Positions 8,703 through 18,089 are shown, counted from the stretch's first letter. The stretch is DNA of 64,000 nucleotides from Pseudomaricurvus alcaniphilus (GCF_011440395.1 NZ_JAAOIX010000006.1:1-64000), one strand, 5' to 3'. Notes: generated by a model from the sequence alone, not told the origin. Made by a program: numbers and translations.

Positions 8703-9053
8703 ATGAGTATTTGCCCCCCTTGTCCAAAATGTGAATCACCTTACGCCTACGAAGACCGCAATCTGCTGGTTTGCCCTGAGTGTGGCCATGAATGGGATCC
8801 GGCCGCTGCGGCGGCTAGCACAGGCGAAGATCAGCCCGTGGTGAAGGACAGCAATGGCAATGACCTGTTTGAGGGGGATAACGCCACCCTGATCAAGGAT
8901 CTGAAGGTGAAAGGCAGTTCGAGTGTGCTGAAAATCGGCACCAAGGTCAGGATCAATCGCATCGTCGACGGCGATCACAATATCGATTGTCGTGTCGACA
9001 AGGTCGGCGAGATGATGTTGAAGTCGGAATTTGTCAAAAAGGTCAATGGATAA
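8703..9053 (+). CDS. PhnA/YjdM-family zinc-ribbon protein
   Basis: A 116-residue PhnA-type protein, the family of E. coli YjdM. The N-terminus is a zinc ribbon with paired cysteines (CPKC at about 8-11 and CPEC at about 25-28, followed by GHEW). After a low-complexity Ala linker comes the conserved C-terminal domain ([14 protein letters not shown], then [15 protein letters not shown]). Despite the name, members are not proven phosphonate enzymes. It lies 23 bases after the small SulP-linked gene, with GAAGGAAG upstream of the start, so it is likely the last gene of the SulP unit. Confidence 0.85.
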   Translation: MSICPPCPKCESPYAYEDRNLLVCPECGHEWDPAAAAASTGEDQPVVKDSNGNDLFEGDNATLIKDLKVKGSSSVLKIGTKVRINRIVDGDHNIDCRVDKVGEMMLKSEFVKKVNG

Positions 9054-9791
9054 ACCTGCAAAGGGGGCGGCATCAGCCAGCTCGCGAGTGGCCGGGCTGC
9101 CGTTGATAGATCCCCGCCTGCGAGGGGGGGCAGTCTAAAGTAAATACCATTCGTCACCGACCCCTTTTCCTCAGCAGCCTGGCTGCCCAGGCCCCGGTGC
9201 TGCACTTCCAGCCGCGTCGATAAAACAGCGGCATTCCCTTGGTCATGTGAACTCTTCGGCCCTTGCAAGGCAAATATATCTTACTCCCCCTCCCGGCGAA
9301 GTTGGCCAAGCATGATGATTGGTAATAAATAATACCTTGCTAATGCAGAAATGACATTTTACGATGGTTTGATAAATGGTTCTAATTGGGCAAGATTTTT
9401 GGTAATTACTGGCTTGAGGTCTATAGGTTTAGGGCCTTTTTGGGGATTTATCTGTAAGAACATTTTGTAAAATAAAAAATTAAAACACCCTTTGATTCGG
9501 CTGCTCTCCCGTCTGCAAGTCGACTTTCCCGAGGTGGCATACTATATTTCTGCCAGTCAGGTAGCCAGCGTCAGTCAGATTTTGTCAGTCAAAAGCAGTA
9601 ATCTTAGTGATAGTCACGACTTTTCTGGCTCTCTTATCATCAAAACCAATAAATGTCTATCTTACCAAATGTATTGACATTTATGTATGACCCGACTAAC
9701 CTTCTACACGTTGTGTAAAATCCAAATAGCTTTCTTGCTGGGTTTTGTGCAGCGTTTATAACAAAATCATATATAAGAATGGGGAAAAGCC
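9054..9791. other. Long intergenic region upstream of the second TonB receptor
   Basis: 738 bases without a supported gene. The first 200 bases are GC-rich with short degenerate hairpins. From about 9290 it becomes AT-rich and holds clustered GTCAG/GTCAC words (9557-9620) and an inverted repeat at 9649-9684. A short open frame at 9492-9677 has no ribosome site and no family features. This is most likely a long regulatory leader for the receptor gene. Confidence 0.4.
9649..9684. promoter_or_regulatory. Inverted repeat ATAAATGTC ... GACATTTAT
   Basis: Two 9-base arms (9649-9657 and 9676-9684) are separated by 18 bases and lie 108-143 bases upstream of the receptor start. The spacing gives half-sites on roughly the same DNA face, so it could be an operator for a uronate-responsive regulator. 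No regulator gene is adjacent. Confidence 0.3.
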
Positions 9792-12700
9792 ATGTATGAA
9801 AGCACCAGCCATTTCAATAGCCAGGGTATTTATAAGCCGAGCAACTTGCGCAAAGCGCTACTAGCGAGTGCTATAGCCAGTGCAATTTCGCTGCCCGTAT
9901 ATGCTCAAGGTGAGAAGGCCCTGGAAGAGGTCGTCGTCACCGGAACTCGAGCGACCATTCAGGACCAAATCAACCTCAAGCGCATGTCGACCGAAATCGT
10001 TGACGGCATGAGTGCCGACGAGATCGGTGAGCTGCCCGCCCTGTCTATCGGTGAAGCGCTTGAGACGATTACCGGCGCAGCTTCTCACCGTGAGAATGGC
10101 GGCGCCACAGAAATTTCCGTGCGGGGTCTGGGGCCATTCCTGGGCACCACGGTGGTAAACGGTCGCGAGGCGACTAACGGCAGTGGCAACCGCGCGGTTA
10201 ACTTCAGTATTTTTCCTTCGGAAATGTTCAATTCCATTGCCGTGCATAAAACCCAGTCTGCGAAGTACATTGAAGGCGCGGTCAGTGGCCAGATCCACCT
10301 GGATACCCGGCGCCCGATCGATTACGGTAAGGAGCGTTTGCAGCTCGGCCTGAAGGGCTCAATGCACCCTGACGACAAGAATATTGATGGCCAGCAAGAA
10401 ATTGGCTACCGCGGTACCGCTAGCTATATCAATTCCTGGGAGACCGATGCAGGTACAATCGGTATATCCATTGGTGGACAAAAGCGCGACGATTCCAATC
10501 CCGAGGCGGAAGCGTTTCACACCACGGGTTCCGGACGGTTTGAAGGGTGTTTGTTAGACTCATTCGATCGCAATGCCCAGCCAGTCGATACCTCTGGTCG
10601 ATGCCATGACGGATCAGCAGGTGTGACCAACGACGATATCCAGGGCATTATCGATAGTGACCCCAATATTAATAGCGTTGCAGATATTCCGTGGGCCTAT
10701 ATCCCGCGTGATCGTTCATACCGTCAAAATACTACGGACGATAATCGTGAAGCCTTATTCGGGGCGATCCAGTGGCAGCCCAATGACAAGTTGGACATCA
10801 TGGTGGATTTCCAGACCTCAGAGCGGGATCAACGGGAGCTGCGCCGGGATCTGGTGTTTGGAGCAACCCAGAATAACATTACTGATCTGGTGTCTGACCC
10901 TACCACCGGTATTGTTGAGAGCTTTGTCACTGATACGGATATTAACGCCGTAACCACTGACTTCACCCGTTTTGAAGAGTATAAGGGTGCGGGCTTTAAT
11001 ATTGCCTATCAGCTTACCGATGATCTGAAAATATCATTTGATGCGTCCTATTCCGACACCGAGCGTACGGAAACAGACGTTGAGGTAAGGCTGGGTTCAA
11101 CCGTCGACGGCGCCACGCAAAGGGGCAGGGACGAGTTCCTGGTTGCCTTTGATGTCAATGCGGACGGTACCGATGGCCTTGCGCTGCCCACCATTCTCTG
11201 CCAGGACGGTGGTACTTGCGATGCCTCTACGCTGGGTGATTATGATGTTACTGATCCCACCTTCTTTACCGCTGGCGAGCGCGCGCGCCTTCGTGCGAGG
11301 GAGCAGGTGCGTGAAAATACCATTCAAGCCTACCGACTGGACCTGAATTGGAACACCGAGAACCTGGGCTTTATCCACAGCATTGACAGCGGTATACGCT
11401 TCTCCACACTCGAGTATCTCACCACCGGTGGAAATCGCAACGAAGCAGGTTTTAGCCTGTTTGAGGATGAAGACCTGGCCGGTACCCCGAACGGTGACCG
11501 CGATGCTCCGGAGGCCCTGGCGGCGGTAACAGCAGCTGCTAATAATTGTGGCCTGAGCAGCTTCCCGGAGTCCGGTTTCCTGTCGGAATCCAGGGGCAGC
11601 AACGACCTGATTACAGTGGCAAGTGGTATCGGTACCGGTAACACCTACGCAACATTCGACCATGGCTGTCTGCTCGATGAGTTGCTGGTGAACTACGGCG
11701 GTGCATCTGCCGTTGGCTTTCAAACAGGCATTACGTCCGGCACTATTGACGTAACTGAAGATACAATGGCAGCCTACGTGCAGGCCAACTACGAGTCCGA
11801 GCTGGGCGGCAAATCTGTTCGAGGTAACTTCGGTCTCCGTGTTGTCAAAACAGAAGTTGAATCGATTGGCTACCGAACCCCGCTCACTGTTGTTACAGAA
11901 GATGACGGTATGGGTGGCACCGCGTATTATGTAGAAGAGGTGTCCGGCGCCGGGTTTGAGCAAACCAAGCGAACCAACAGCTACACGGAATTTTTGCCAA
12001 GTCTCACTTTCATTATGGATCTTTCCGATGAACTGGTGTTCCGTGCCGGTGCATTTAAAGGTATGTCGCGCCCGGATCCTCACTCTTTTGGTGCTGGCCG
12101 AAGTGTCGAAACTAACGACTCCTCCGACAGTTCTGATCCCGGTTTCGCTAGCCTGGAAGAGGCAGTTCAGGGGGTCGATGCCAACGGTAACCCGAAGCTG
12201 GAGCCTTTGACATCCTTGAACCTGGACCTTGCCCTGGAATGGTATGTCAACGACGATACTATGTTGACCGCGGGTGTCTACTGGAAGGAGTTTAAAGGCG
12301 GCTTTGAGAGTGTCTTCCAGCAAGAAACCTTCATCATTGACGGCAACCCGGTAGTCGGCTCGGTAAGAACCACGCAGGTTTCTGATGATGATAGCGAGCT
12401 CAGTGGTCTTGAGCTGACGGCTACCCATGCATTCACCTACCTGCCAGGCTTCGCCAGCGGCTTTGGTGTGAAGTTCAGTTATAACTATGCCGATTCGAAT
12501 TTTGAATTTGAAGATGGCTTCGGCGGTGATGGCATTGACTTTGACGACGATGGTAATGCGACTCCGCTTATTGGTGTTGTGCCACCCGCCGGATTATTCG
12601 GGTTGTCGCGTCATACCCAATCATCGCAACTTTACTGGCAGAACGATGACTTCAACATCGCCCTGCTTTGGAAGACCCGTTCCCAGTACTTCCAGGGTTT

Positions 12701-12917
12701 CGGTCGCGATACCAGCAGTCGTATTCGCTATGTGGATGACAATCAGAGCGTTGATCTGCGCATGAGTTACGATGTTACCGACAACGTCAAATTGTCGCTG
12801 GAAGCCCTGAATATACTCAGCGAGCCACGCAGGGATTTCCGTCCAATCGATGGCAGTACTATGGCGACCCTTGAATACGGCCCGCGCGTATTCTTCGGTG
12901 TACAAGGTAAATTTTAA
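9792..12917 (+). CDS. TonB-dependent receptor, carbohydrate-uptake type
   Basis: A long TonB-dependent receptor of 1041 residues, typical in length and style of receptors for oligosaccharides in marine Proteobacteria. It has an extended N-terminus and signal peptide (to about residue 39, SLPVYA), TonB box (EEVVVTGTR, about 46-54), a plug domain (SVRGLGPFLGTTVVNGR, then KTQSAKYIEGAVSGQI) and a long barrel ending in QGKF. GGGG lies just before the ATG. The gene is followed by a strong hairpin and then by kdgF, an MFS carrier, a beta-hydroxyacid dehydrogenase and an aldolase on the same strand. Uptake of unsaturated uronate oligomers is therefore the best inference for its substrate. Confidence 0.9.
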   Translation: MYESTSHFNSQGIYKPSNLRKALLASAIASAISLPVYAQGEKALEEVVVTGTRATIQDQINLKRMSTEIVDGMSADEIGELPALSIGEALETITGAASHRENGGATEISVRGLGPFLGTTVVNGREATNGSGNRAVNFSIFPSEMFNSIAVHKTQSAKYIEGAVSGQIHLDTRRPIDYGKERLQLGLKGSMHPDDKNIDGQQEIGYRGTASYINSWETDAGTIGISIGGQKRDDSNPEAEAFHTTGSGRFEGCLLDSFDRNAQPVDTSGRCHDGSAGVTNDDIQGIIDSDPNINSVADIPWAYIPRDRSYRQNTTDDNREALFGAIQWQPNDKLDIMVDFQTSERDQRELRRDLVFGATQNNITDLVSDPTTGIVESFVTDTDINAVTTDFTRFEEYKGAGFNIAYQLTDDLKISFDASYSDTERTETDVEVRLGSTVDGATQRGRDEFLVAFDVNADGTDGLALPTILCQDGGTCDASTLGDYDVTDPTFFTAGERARLRAREQVRENTIQAYRLDLNWNTENLGFIHSIDSGIRFSTLEYLTTGGNRNEAGFSLFEDEDLAGTPNGDRDAPEALAAVTAAANNCGLSSFPESGFLSESRGSNDLITVASGIGTGNTYATFDHGCLLDELLVNYGGASAVGFQTGITSGTIDVTEDTMAAYVQANYESELGGKSVRGNFGLRVVKTEVESIGYRTPLTVVTEDDGMGGTAYYVEEVSGAGFEQTKRTNSYTEFLPSLTFIMDLSDELVFRAGAFKGMSRPDPHSFGAGRSVETNDSSDSSDPGFASLEEAVQGVDANGNPKLEPLTSLNLDLALEWYVNDDTMLTAGVYWKEFKGGFESVFQQETFIIDGNPVVGSVRTTQVSDDDSELSGLELTATHAFTYLPGFASGFGVKFSYNYADSNFEFEDGFGGDGIDFDDDGNATPLIGVVPPAGLFGLSRHTQSSQLYWQNDDFNIALLWKTRSQYFQGFGRDTSSRIRYVDDNQSVDLRMSYDVTDNVKLSLEALNILSEPRRDFRPIDGSTMATLEYGPRVFFGVQGKF

Positions 12918-12926
12918 CCCGGCGGT

Positions 12927-12954
12927 AACCCCCCGCGCGCAAGCGCGGGGGGTT
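12927..12954 (+). terminator. Strong GC hairpin after the TonB receptor
   Basis: A perfect 12-base stem (arms 12927-12938 and 12943-12954) with a GCAA tetraloop begins 10 bases after the stop codon. There is no long T-tract, so it may act as a partial terminator or as a 3'-end stabiliser separating receptor from downstream expression. Confidence 0.7.
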
Positions 12955-13087
12955 CAATGCCTCAATTTGTTGAGTTACACAGCAAAAATCAGACAGCACA
13001 GAATTCAACGAGAATATCGTTAAAGGGGCTCGAAAAGTAATATCGGGTCAGCATTATCAGTTTATTCAATAGTTAGAGGTGTATAGC

Positions 13088-13435
13088 ATGCAAACAGACG
13101 CGTTTCTATCAGGAAAAGACTTGCCATTCGAATACGTTGCTGAGGGTGTCAAGCGGCAGCTTATGGGATATAACAACCAGATCATGATGGTCAAGGTATA
13201 TTTTGAGGAGGGCAGTGAAGGCTACGTTCACAGTCATTTTCACTCCCAGGTTGCTTATGTTGAGAGTGGAGAGTTCGACGTCACCGTAGGTGATGAAACG
13301 CGAACCCTGGTTGCGGGCGATTGCTTCTTTATGGAGCCCAATATCAGCCATGGTGCTATATGCAAGAAAGCCGGAGTGCTGATCGATGTGTTTAGCCCAA
13401 TGAGAGAAGACTTTCTCGGGGAGAATCAGGGATGA
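13088..13435 (+). CDS. kdgF: KdgF-like cupin, unsaturated uronate processing
   Basis: A 115-residue single-domain cupin matching KdgF, which speeds conversion of 4,5-unsaturated monouronates, released by alginate and pectin lyases, to the linear keto sugar. Visible features are the cupin metal motif HSHFHSQVAYVESG, the second motif GDCFFMEPNISHG and the C-terminal DVFSPMRED. This last segment carries the Asp, Phe and Arg that line the KdgF active site. The ATG at 13088 follows GAGGT by 7 bases; a GTG three codons earlier is less likely. Its stop overlaps the MFS start (ATGA), indicating an operon with the transporter. Confidence 0.85.
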   Translation: MQTDAFLSGKDLPFEYVAEGVKRQLMGYNNQIMMVKVYFEEGSEGYVHSHFHSQVAYVESGEFDVTVGDETRTLVAGDCFFMEPNISHGAICKKAGVLIDVFSPMREDFLGENQG

Positions 13436-14733
13436 AGGTAAAAAAACTGCGGTGGTGGGTGATCGCCCTGATCGCTCTCGCCACCATTATCAACTATATC
13501 GACCGACAGTCGATGAATGTCCTGTGGCCGGCGATATCGGCCGATATTTACCCGGACAAGACACCCGATGAACGCAAGGAAATTTTCGCGTTTATTTCCG
13601 TTGTGTTTGTTTTTTCCTACGCAATTGGCCAGGCGCTTTTCGGCAAGATATTTGATTGGGTCGGCACCCGCATGGGTTTTGTCTTGTCAATTGGTATCTG
13701 GTCGCTCGCGACAGCCGCCCATGCAATGGCGCGCGGAATTGTTACCTTTAGTATTTTTCGCGCAATCCTGGGGGTTGCCGAGGCGGGCAACTGGCCTGGG
13801 GCTACCAAGGGCAACGCCGAGTGGTTCCCCATCAGGGAGCGCGCCCTGGCGCAGGGTATATTCAATTCCGGGGCGGCAATCGGCGGCATTATTTCCATAC
13901 CGTTGATCGCCTTCCTTACCGTCTTTATGAGTTGGCAGGCAATTTTTATTCTGGTCGGCCTGGTGGGGTTGTTGTGGTTAATTCCCTGGATCATTTTGGT
14001 TAAGGCGCCACCGAAAGATCACCCCTGGATTACCGACGAGGAGCGAGAATACATCCTTACCGGTCAGCGCACTTCACAGTCAGCAGCGAGCGGTGATGAC
14101 GATGACGGCTACAACCCTTCCACCAAGGAAATGCTGTCCCGTAAACAAAGCTGGGGCGTTATCATCGCTTCCGCGTGTATCGACCCGATCTGGTGGTTGT
14201 TTATTTTCTGGATTCCCATCTACCTTTTCGAAGTGTATGGAATGGACGTCAAGACCATCGGTATCTACGGCTGGGTACCCTACGTTGGCGCGATGCTGGG
14301 CGCCTGGGCGAGCGGCCTGCTGGCACAGAATCGTCTCAAGGCCGGCTGGACTGTTGACCGCACACGCAAGATGATCATCACTCTCGGCTGTCTGCTGATG
14401 TTGCCGGCCCTGTTGGCGATGGCCAATCCGGGCGCACCGGTCAACGCAGTGTTGTTGATGGCATTGATCCTGTTTGGATTCCAGGTCGCTATCAATAATG
14501 TGCAAACCCTGCCAAGTGATTTATTCGGTGGCAAATCAGTCGGGACACTGGCGGGATTTTCCGGCATGGCGGCCAAGTTTGGCGCCGCCGCGCTCACTTC
14601 CCTGGTTCCCTGGTTGACCTCTGGTGGCAACTACACGCCGGCATTTGTGCTGGGGGCTTCCCTGGCTGTAACCGCTATGCTGAGTGTCTGGATTTTGATC
14701 CCGAAGGTTGAACCACTCAGCCCAAAGAGTTAA
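13432..14733 (+). CDS. MFS transporter, hexuronate/ACS family
   Basis: A 433-residue major facilitator with 12 predicted membrane segments, of the anion:cation symporter group that includes ExuT. The N-terminal segment INYIDRQSMNVLWPAI (about 21-36) and the family loop GKIFDWVGTRMG (between helices 2 and 3) are visible, as is RAILGVAEAGNWPGATKGNAEWFP. Start codon overlaps the kdgF stop, so the two are co-translated. Context suggests import of unsaturated uronate monomers or their keto form across the inner membrane, as done by the carriers of alginate clusters in Vibrio. The exact sugar is inferred. Confidence 0.88.
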   Translation: MKVKKLRWWVIALIALATIINYIDRQSMNVLWPAISADIYPDKTPDERKEIFAFISVVFVFSYAIGQALFGKIFDWVGTRMGFVLSIGIWSLATAAHAMARGIVTFSIFRAILGVAEAGNWPGATKGNAEWFPIRERALAQGIFNSGAAIGGIISIPLIAFLTVFMSWQAIFILVGLVGLLWLIPWIILVKAPPKDHPWITDEEREYILTGQRTSQSAASGDDDDGYNPSTKEMLSRKQSWGVIIASACIDPIWWLFIFWIPIYLFEVYGMDVKTIGIYGWVPYVGAMLGAWASGLLAQNRLKAGWTVDRTRKMIITLGCLLMLPALLAMANPGAPVNAVLLMALILFGFQVAINNVQTLPSDLFGGKSVGTLAGFSGMAAKFGAAALTSLVPWLTSGGNYTPAFVLGASLAVTAMLSVWILIPKVEPLSPKS

Positions 14734-14813
14734 GACAAAGTACCAATTGATATACAGGGTGTCAGTACCAGACACCCAAATTAATTTACATCAAATTCAT
14801 TAAGGAGTAAGAC

Positions 14814-15695
14814 ATGACTAAACCCGTTATCGGCTTCATCGGCCTCGGCCTCATGGGCGGCAATATGGTTGAAAACCTGCAAAAGAAAGGTTATCAGCTC
14901 AATGTAATGGACCTCAACAAGGACGCCGTTGCGGCCGTGCTCGCCCGTGGTGGTGCCAAGGAAGTGACGACTGGTGCTGAATTAGCTGCGGCCAGCGACA
15001 TTGTTATGCTGTGCCTCACCACCTCTGCTGTAGTCGAAAAACTGGTCTATGCTGAGAACGGCATTTTGGCTGGCATAAAGGAAGGCTCAGTATTGATCGA
15101 TTTCGGCACATCGATTCCGGAATCTACCCGCAAAATCGGCGCAGATCTTGCGAAGAAAGGCGCGGGTATGATCGACGCTCCCCTCGGCCGCACACCAGCC
15201 CACGCCAAGGATGGGTTGCTTAACATCATGGCCGCAGGCGACAAGGCCACCTTCGAGAAGGTCAAGCCGGTGCTCGAGGATCAAGGCGAGAACGTCTTCT
15301 ACCTGGGTGCGCTGGGTGCCGGTCACACCACCAAGCTGATCAACAACTTTATGGGTATGACCACCGTCTGCGCCATGTCACAAGCCTTTGCCGTGGCCGA
15401 CCGCGCTGGCGTCGATCGTCAGCAGCTGTTCGATATCATGTCAACTGGTCCATCCAATTCGCCCTTTATGGGGTTCTGCAAAAACTACGCTGTGGACGGC
15501 GTCAGTGACCTGGGTTTCTCAATCGGCAATGCCAACAAGGATCTGGGCTATTTCCTGCAGATGGTGGATGATTTGGGTACACGCGCCCAGATTGCCGAAG
15601 GCACCTCCGCCAACCTCAAAGCGGCGGTTGAAGCCGGCATGAGCAACGGCAATGTTCCGGAAATCTTTGATTATTTCCGTACGCTCGAAAAATAA
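14814..15695 (+). CDS. NAD(P)-dependent beta-hydroxyacid dehydrogenase (DehR/GarR-like)
   Basis: A 293-residue member of the 3-hydroxyisobutyrate dehydrogenase / tartronate-semialdehyde reductase family. The Rossmann motif GFIGLGLMGGNM is at 6-17, a substrate loop DAPLGRTPAHAKDG at about 121-134 and the catalytic lysine in GHTTKLINNFM at about 170. GGAG lies 7 bases before the ATG. In alginate clusters of marine bacteria, members of this family reduce 4-deoxy-L-erythro-5-hexoseulose uronate to 2-keto-3-deoxygluconate. The neighbouring kdgF and uronate-type MFS carrier make that the preferred role here. Tartronate semialdehyde reduction is the main alternative. Confidence 0.85.
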   Translation: MTKPVIGFIGLGLMGGNMVENLQKKGYQLNVMDLNKDAVAAVLARGGAKEVTTGAELAAASDIVMLCLTTSAVVEKLVYAENGILAGIKEGSVLIDFGTSIPESTRKIGADLAKKGAGMIDAPLGRTPAHAKDGLLNIMAAGDKATFEKVKPVLEDQGENVFYLGALGAGHTTKLINNFMGMTTVCAMSQAFAVADRAGVDRQQLFDIMSTGPSNSPFMGFCKNYAVDGVSDLGFSIGNANKDLGYFLQMVDDLGTRAQIAEGTSANLKAAVEAGMSNGNVPEIFDYFRTLEK

Positions 15696-15891
15696 TTGCA
15701 ATGAGGCTCGAAAATAGCCGAAAATAATCAAAACTGGCACATGGATGTGACCAGGCGATTGATATCAAGGCAGCGATTCCCTTTATCAAGGAGAGTTCTC
15801 CTACTGCGGTTGCGGATGTTGCTGCCTGCCTTGTCGCCAGTCTTATCGCCAATCAATCCTCGTTTTACCAATAAGTTGCAGGAGCTCCACC

Positions 15892-16971
15892 ATGTCGAGT
15901 AGCGTAAGCACCTTCGTTCCGGGCGTTATCACCGGCAATGACGTACAGGCACTTTTTACCCTTGCCAAAGCCAACAGCTTTGCGCTGCCGGCGGTGAATG
16001 TGACTGGCAGTAATACCATCAATGCCGTACTTGAGACCGCAAGCGAGATCAAGGCGCCGATGATTATTCAATTCTCTGGCGGTGGTGCTGCTTTTTACGC
16101 AGGCAAAAGTTTGTCGAATGAGGGCCAAAAGGCCTCCATTGCCGGCGCCATCTCCGGTGCCCAGCATGTGCATCAGCTGGCCTCAGCCTATGGTGCCTGC
16201 GTGCTGCTGCACACCGACCATGCTGCGCTCAAGCTGCTGCCCTGGATTGACGGGTTGCTGGATGCTGGCGAAGCTTTCTTTAAAGCTCACGGTAAACCCC
16301 TGTTCAGCTCCCACATGCTCGACCTGTCTGAAGAGCCATTGCAGGAGAATATTGAAATCTGCAAGCGCTATCTGGAACGCATGAGCCGCATGGGCATGAC
16401 CCTGGAAATCGAGCTCGGTATTACCGGCGGAGAAGAGGATGGTGTGGACAACTCCGACGTCGACAGCAGTGAGCTGTATACCCAGCCCGAGGAGGTGGCC
16501 TTTGCCTATCGAGAGCTGAGTGAAGTGAGCAACCAGTTTACCGTGGCCGCATCGTTTGGCAATGTACACGGTGTCTACAAGCCCGGTAATGTCCAGTTGC
16601 GGCCGAAAATCCTGCGGGATTCACAGGACTATATCCAGAAAACATTTAACACCGCCGCCCAGCCGGTAGACTTTGTTTTCCACGGCGGTTCCGGTTCCAG
16701 CGCCGAAGAAATCAAAGAAGCAATATCCTATGGCGTGGTCAAGATGAACGTCGATACCGATCTGCAGTGGGCCTTCTGGAACGGTATTCGCAAGTTCTCC
16801 CAGGATAAACACGGTTACCTGCAAACCCAGATAGGCAACCCCGACGGGGAAGACCAGCCCAACAAGAAGTACTATGACCCCAGGGTTTGGTTGCGCAAAG
16901 GCGAGGAGTCTTTCAAGACTCAGTTGATCGAGATTTGTCGCACCTTAAACAATGTCAATACACTGGCGTAG
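15892..16971 (+). CDS. fbaA: Class II fructose-bisphosphate aldolase
   Basis: A 359-residue zinc-dependent aldolase, the same length as E. coli FbaA, catalysing reversible cleavage of fructose 1,6-bisphosphate. Zinc ligands are visible in order: LLHTDHAALK, ELGITGGEEDGVDNS, FGNVHGVYKPGN and FVFHGGSGS. GCAGGAG lies 8 bases before the ATG. The full E. coli-type architecture makes the name secure. Its place at the end of a uronate-type locus is notable, because Entner-Doudoroff products (pyruvate and glyceraldehyde-3-phosphate) require aldolase for gluconeogenesis. Co-transcription is uncertain, as there are 196 bases between it and the dehydrogenase. Confidence 0.93.
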   Translation: MSSSVSTFVPGVITGNDVQALFTLAKANSFALPAVNVTGSNTINAVLETASEIKAPMIIQFSGGGAAFYAGKSLSNEGQKASIAGAISGAQHVHQLASAYGACVLLHTDHAALKLLPWIDGLLDAGEAFFKAHGKPLFSSHMLDLSEEPLQENIEICKRYLERMSRMGMTLEIELGITGGEEDGVDNSDVDSSELYTQPEEVAFAYRELSEVSNQFTVAASFGNVHGVYKPGNVQLRPKILRDSQDYIQKTFNTAAQPVDFVFHGGSGSSAEEIKEAISYGVVKMNVDTDLQWAFWNGIRKFSQDKHGYLQTQIGNPDGEDQPNKKYYDPRVWLRKGEESFKTQLIEICRTLNNVNTLA

Positions 16972-17183
16972 CTAGCTACAGCTACTTCGCCAGAATCCCC
17001 AGCACTTCTTCAGCCAGTACCCGCGTTCCAGCGGGGCTGCTACCTCGGTAATTTTAGATTATCCACAGTCGGGTGCGGGTACCGGTCCGCTGGTGCTCGC
17101 CGCGCAGTATGGGTATGATCTACCGGGTAAATTGTTCGAAGCTCAGCCGGTGCAATTAATATCAGGCCAATTGGAGGCATACT

Positions 17184-17366
17184 GTGAATTTGGAAACGGG
17201 TGGTTTTTTTGGATTACTGCTGCTTATCGCAGATGTCTGGGCAATTCTGAATGTCGTCCAGTCATCGGCAACCATGGGCAAGAAATTCTTGTGGATTCTG
17301 CTGATTCTGTTTTTGCCACTGCTGGGGCTGATCATTTGGTTTTTCGCCGGCCCCCGGGGCAGGTGA
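17184..17366 (+). CDS. Small two-helix membrane protein (PLDc_N-like)
   Basis: A 60-residue protein starting at GTG, with GGAGG 7 bases upstream. It has two hydrophobic helices (GGFFGLLLLIADVWAILNVV and KKFLWILLILFLPLLGLIIWFF) and a short basic C-terminus (GPRGR). The pattern fits the phospholipase D nuclease N-terminal (PLDc_N) family, seen as stand-alone membrane proteins of unknown function. There is no enzymatic domain. It is monocistronic in this window. Confidence 0.75.
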   Translation: MNLETGGFFGLLLLIADVWAILNVVQSSATMGKKFLWILLILFLPLLGLIIWFFAGPRGR

Positions 17367-17459
17367 ATCCTGGCAGCGCAGATCCTGCGCTTGCAGTCAG
17401 TGACCGGCAAGCGCAGGCAAACCCTTGTTTCACACCCACCATTGCAAGTGGCGCGCTGC

Positions 17460-18089
17460 CTAATTGTCCAGCCACTGGATCGGTCCCTCCAGCAGCACAA
17501 ACAGCAGGGCCGGGCACTCACTCTCTACCTTGAACCGGTGGCTACTGCCCGCGGGCTTGTGAACAATATCGCCGCTGGCAAAAAGGCGACCTGAATCTTC
17601 CTGCAGCAGGCCCTGGAGGACGTAACCCCACTCGTGGCCCTGGTGACGGTGGGCCGGGAAGTTGAAGCCCGGGTCCAAATGCAGCAATTGGGCTTGAGTG
17701 TTGGCTATATTAGGGCCTCCTTGTATGGGTAAGGCGAGCAGACCGGGTAACCCTGTAGCCTGCCAGCCGGGCGCGTCCCGGGTTGCCGATTCAGCCGTCT
17801 GCAGCAGTTCTTGTACCCGGTCCGATGGGAGGTCGAGGAACGGGCCCAGGCGACCGACATGCGCATGGAAGCGGCCGGAGTCTTCCAGTGAAGCTAAGAT
17901 CCGATCGCGCAGCCCTCGGGCTGGTGGCAGCGGGGTAACCGTGTCGCCGAAATCGACCAGCGCTTGCTGCGTCTCCAGTGCCAGGCCGCGATCGCCGTTA
18001 GAGTTGGAGATCGAGGCTTCGACATGGGCACGATCGCCTGGCTCGAGTTGCTCCAGCCAGTATTCCACCAAATCAGTATCTCTGCGCAT
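17460..18089 (-). CDS. ChrR-like cupin anti-sigma factor
   Basis: A 209-residue protein encoded directly after an ECF sigma factor, with about 17 bases of overlap, so a cognate anti-sigma factor is expected. The C-terminal half is a ChrR-type cupin (HRHQGHEWGYVLQG, then GDIVHKPAGSSHRF) with metal ligands retained. The N-terminal anti-sigma region lacks the HxxxCxxC zinc motif of classical ChrR, so it is either a zinc-free anti-sigma domain or diverged. ChrR proteins hold RpoE-type sigma factors inactive and release them on singlet oxygen or organic hydroperoxide stress. The start at 18089 gives coupling to the sigma gene; an open frame extends 42 codons further upstream but lies inside the sigma gene. 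Confidence 0.8.
   Translation of the reverse strand: MRRDTDLVEYWLEQLEPGDRAHVEASISNSNGDRGLALETQQALVDFGDTVTPLPPARGLRDRILASLEDSGRFHAHVGRLGPFLDLPSDRVQELLQTAESATRDAPGWQATGLPGLLALPIQGGPNIANTQAQLLHLDPGFNFPAHRHQGHEWGYVLQGLLQEDSGRLFASGDIVHKPAGSSHRFKVESECPALLFVLLEGPIQWLDN

Noticed and set aside
9492-9677. 61-codon open frame upstream of the second receptor
   Set aside because: No ribosome site, unusual composition and overlap with the inverted repeat; treated as leader DNA.
11097-12428. 443-codon minus-strand open frame inside the second TonB receptor
   Set aside because: Shadow of the receptor barrel; no ribosome site and no known motif.
15746-15872. Plus-strand stretch reading IPFIKESSPTAVADVAAC before fbaA
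   Set aside because: It looks slightly protein-like and might be an SDR-type relic, but no motif is firm enough to name it.
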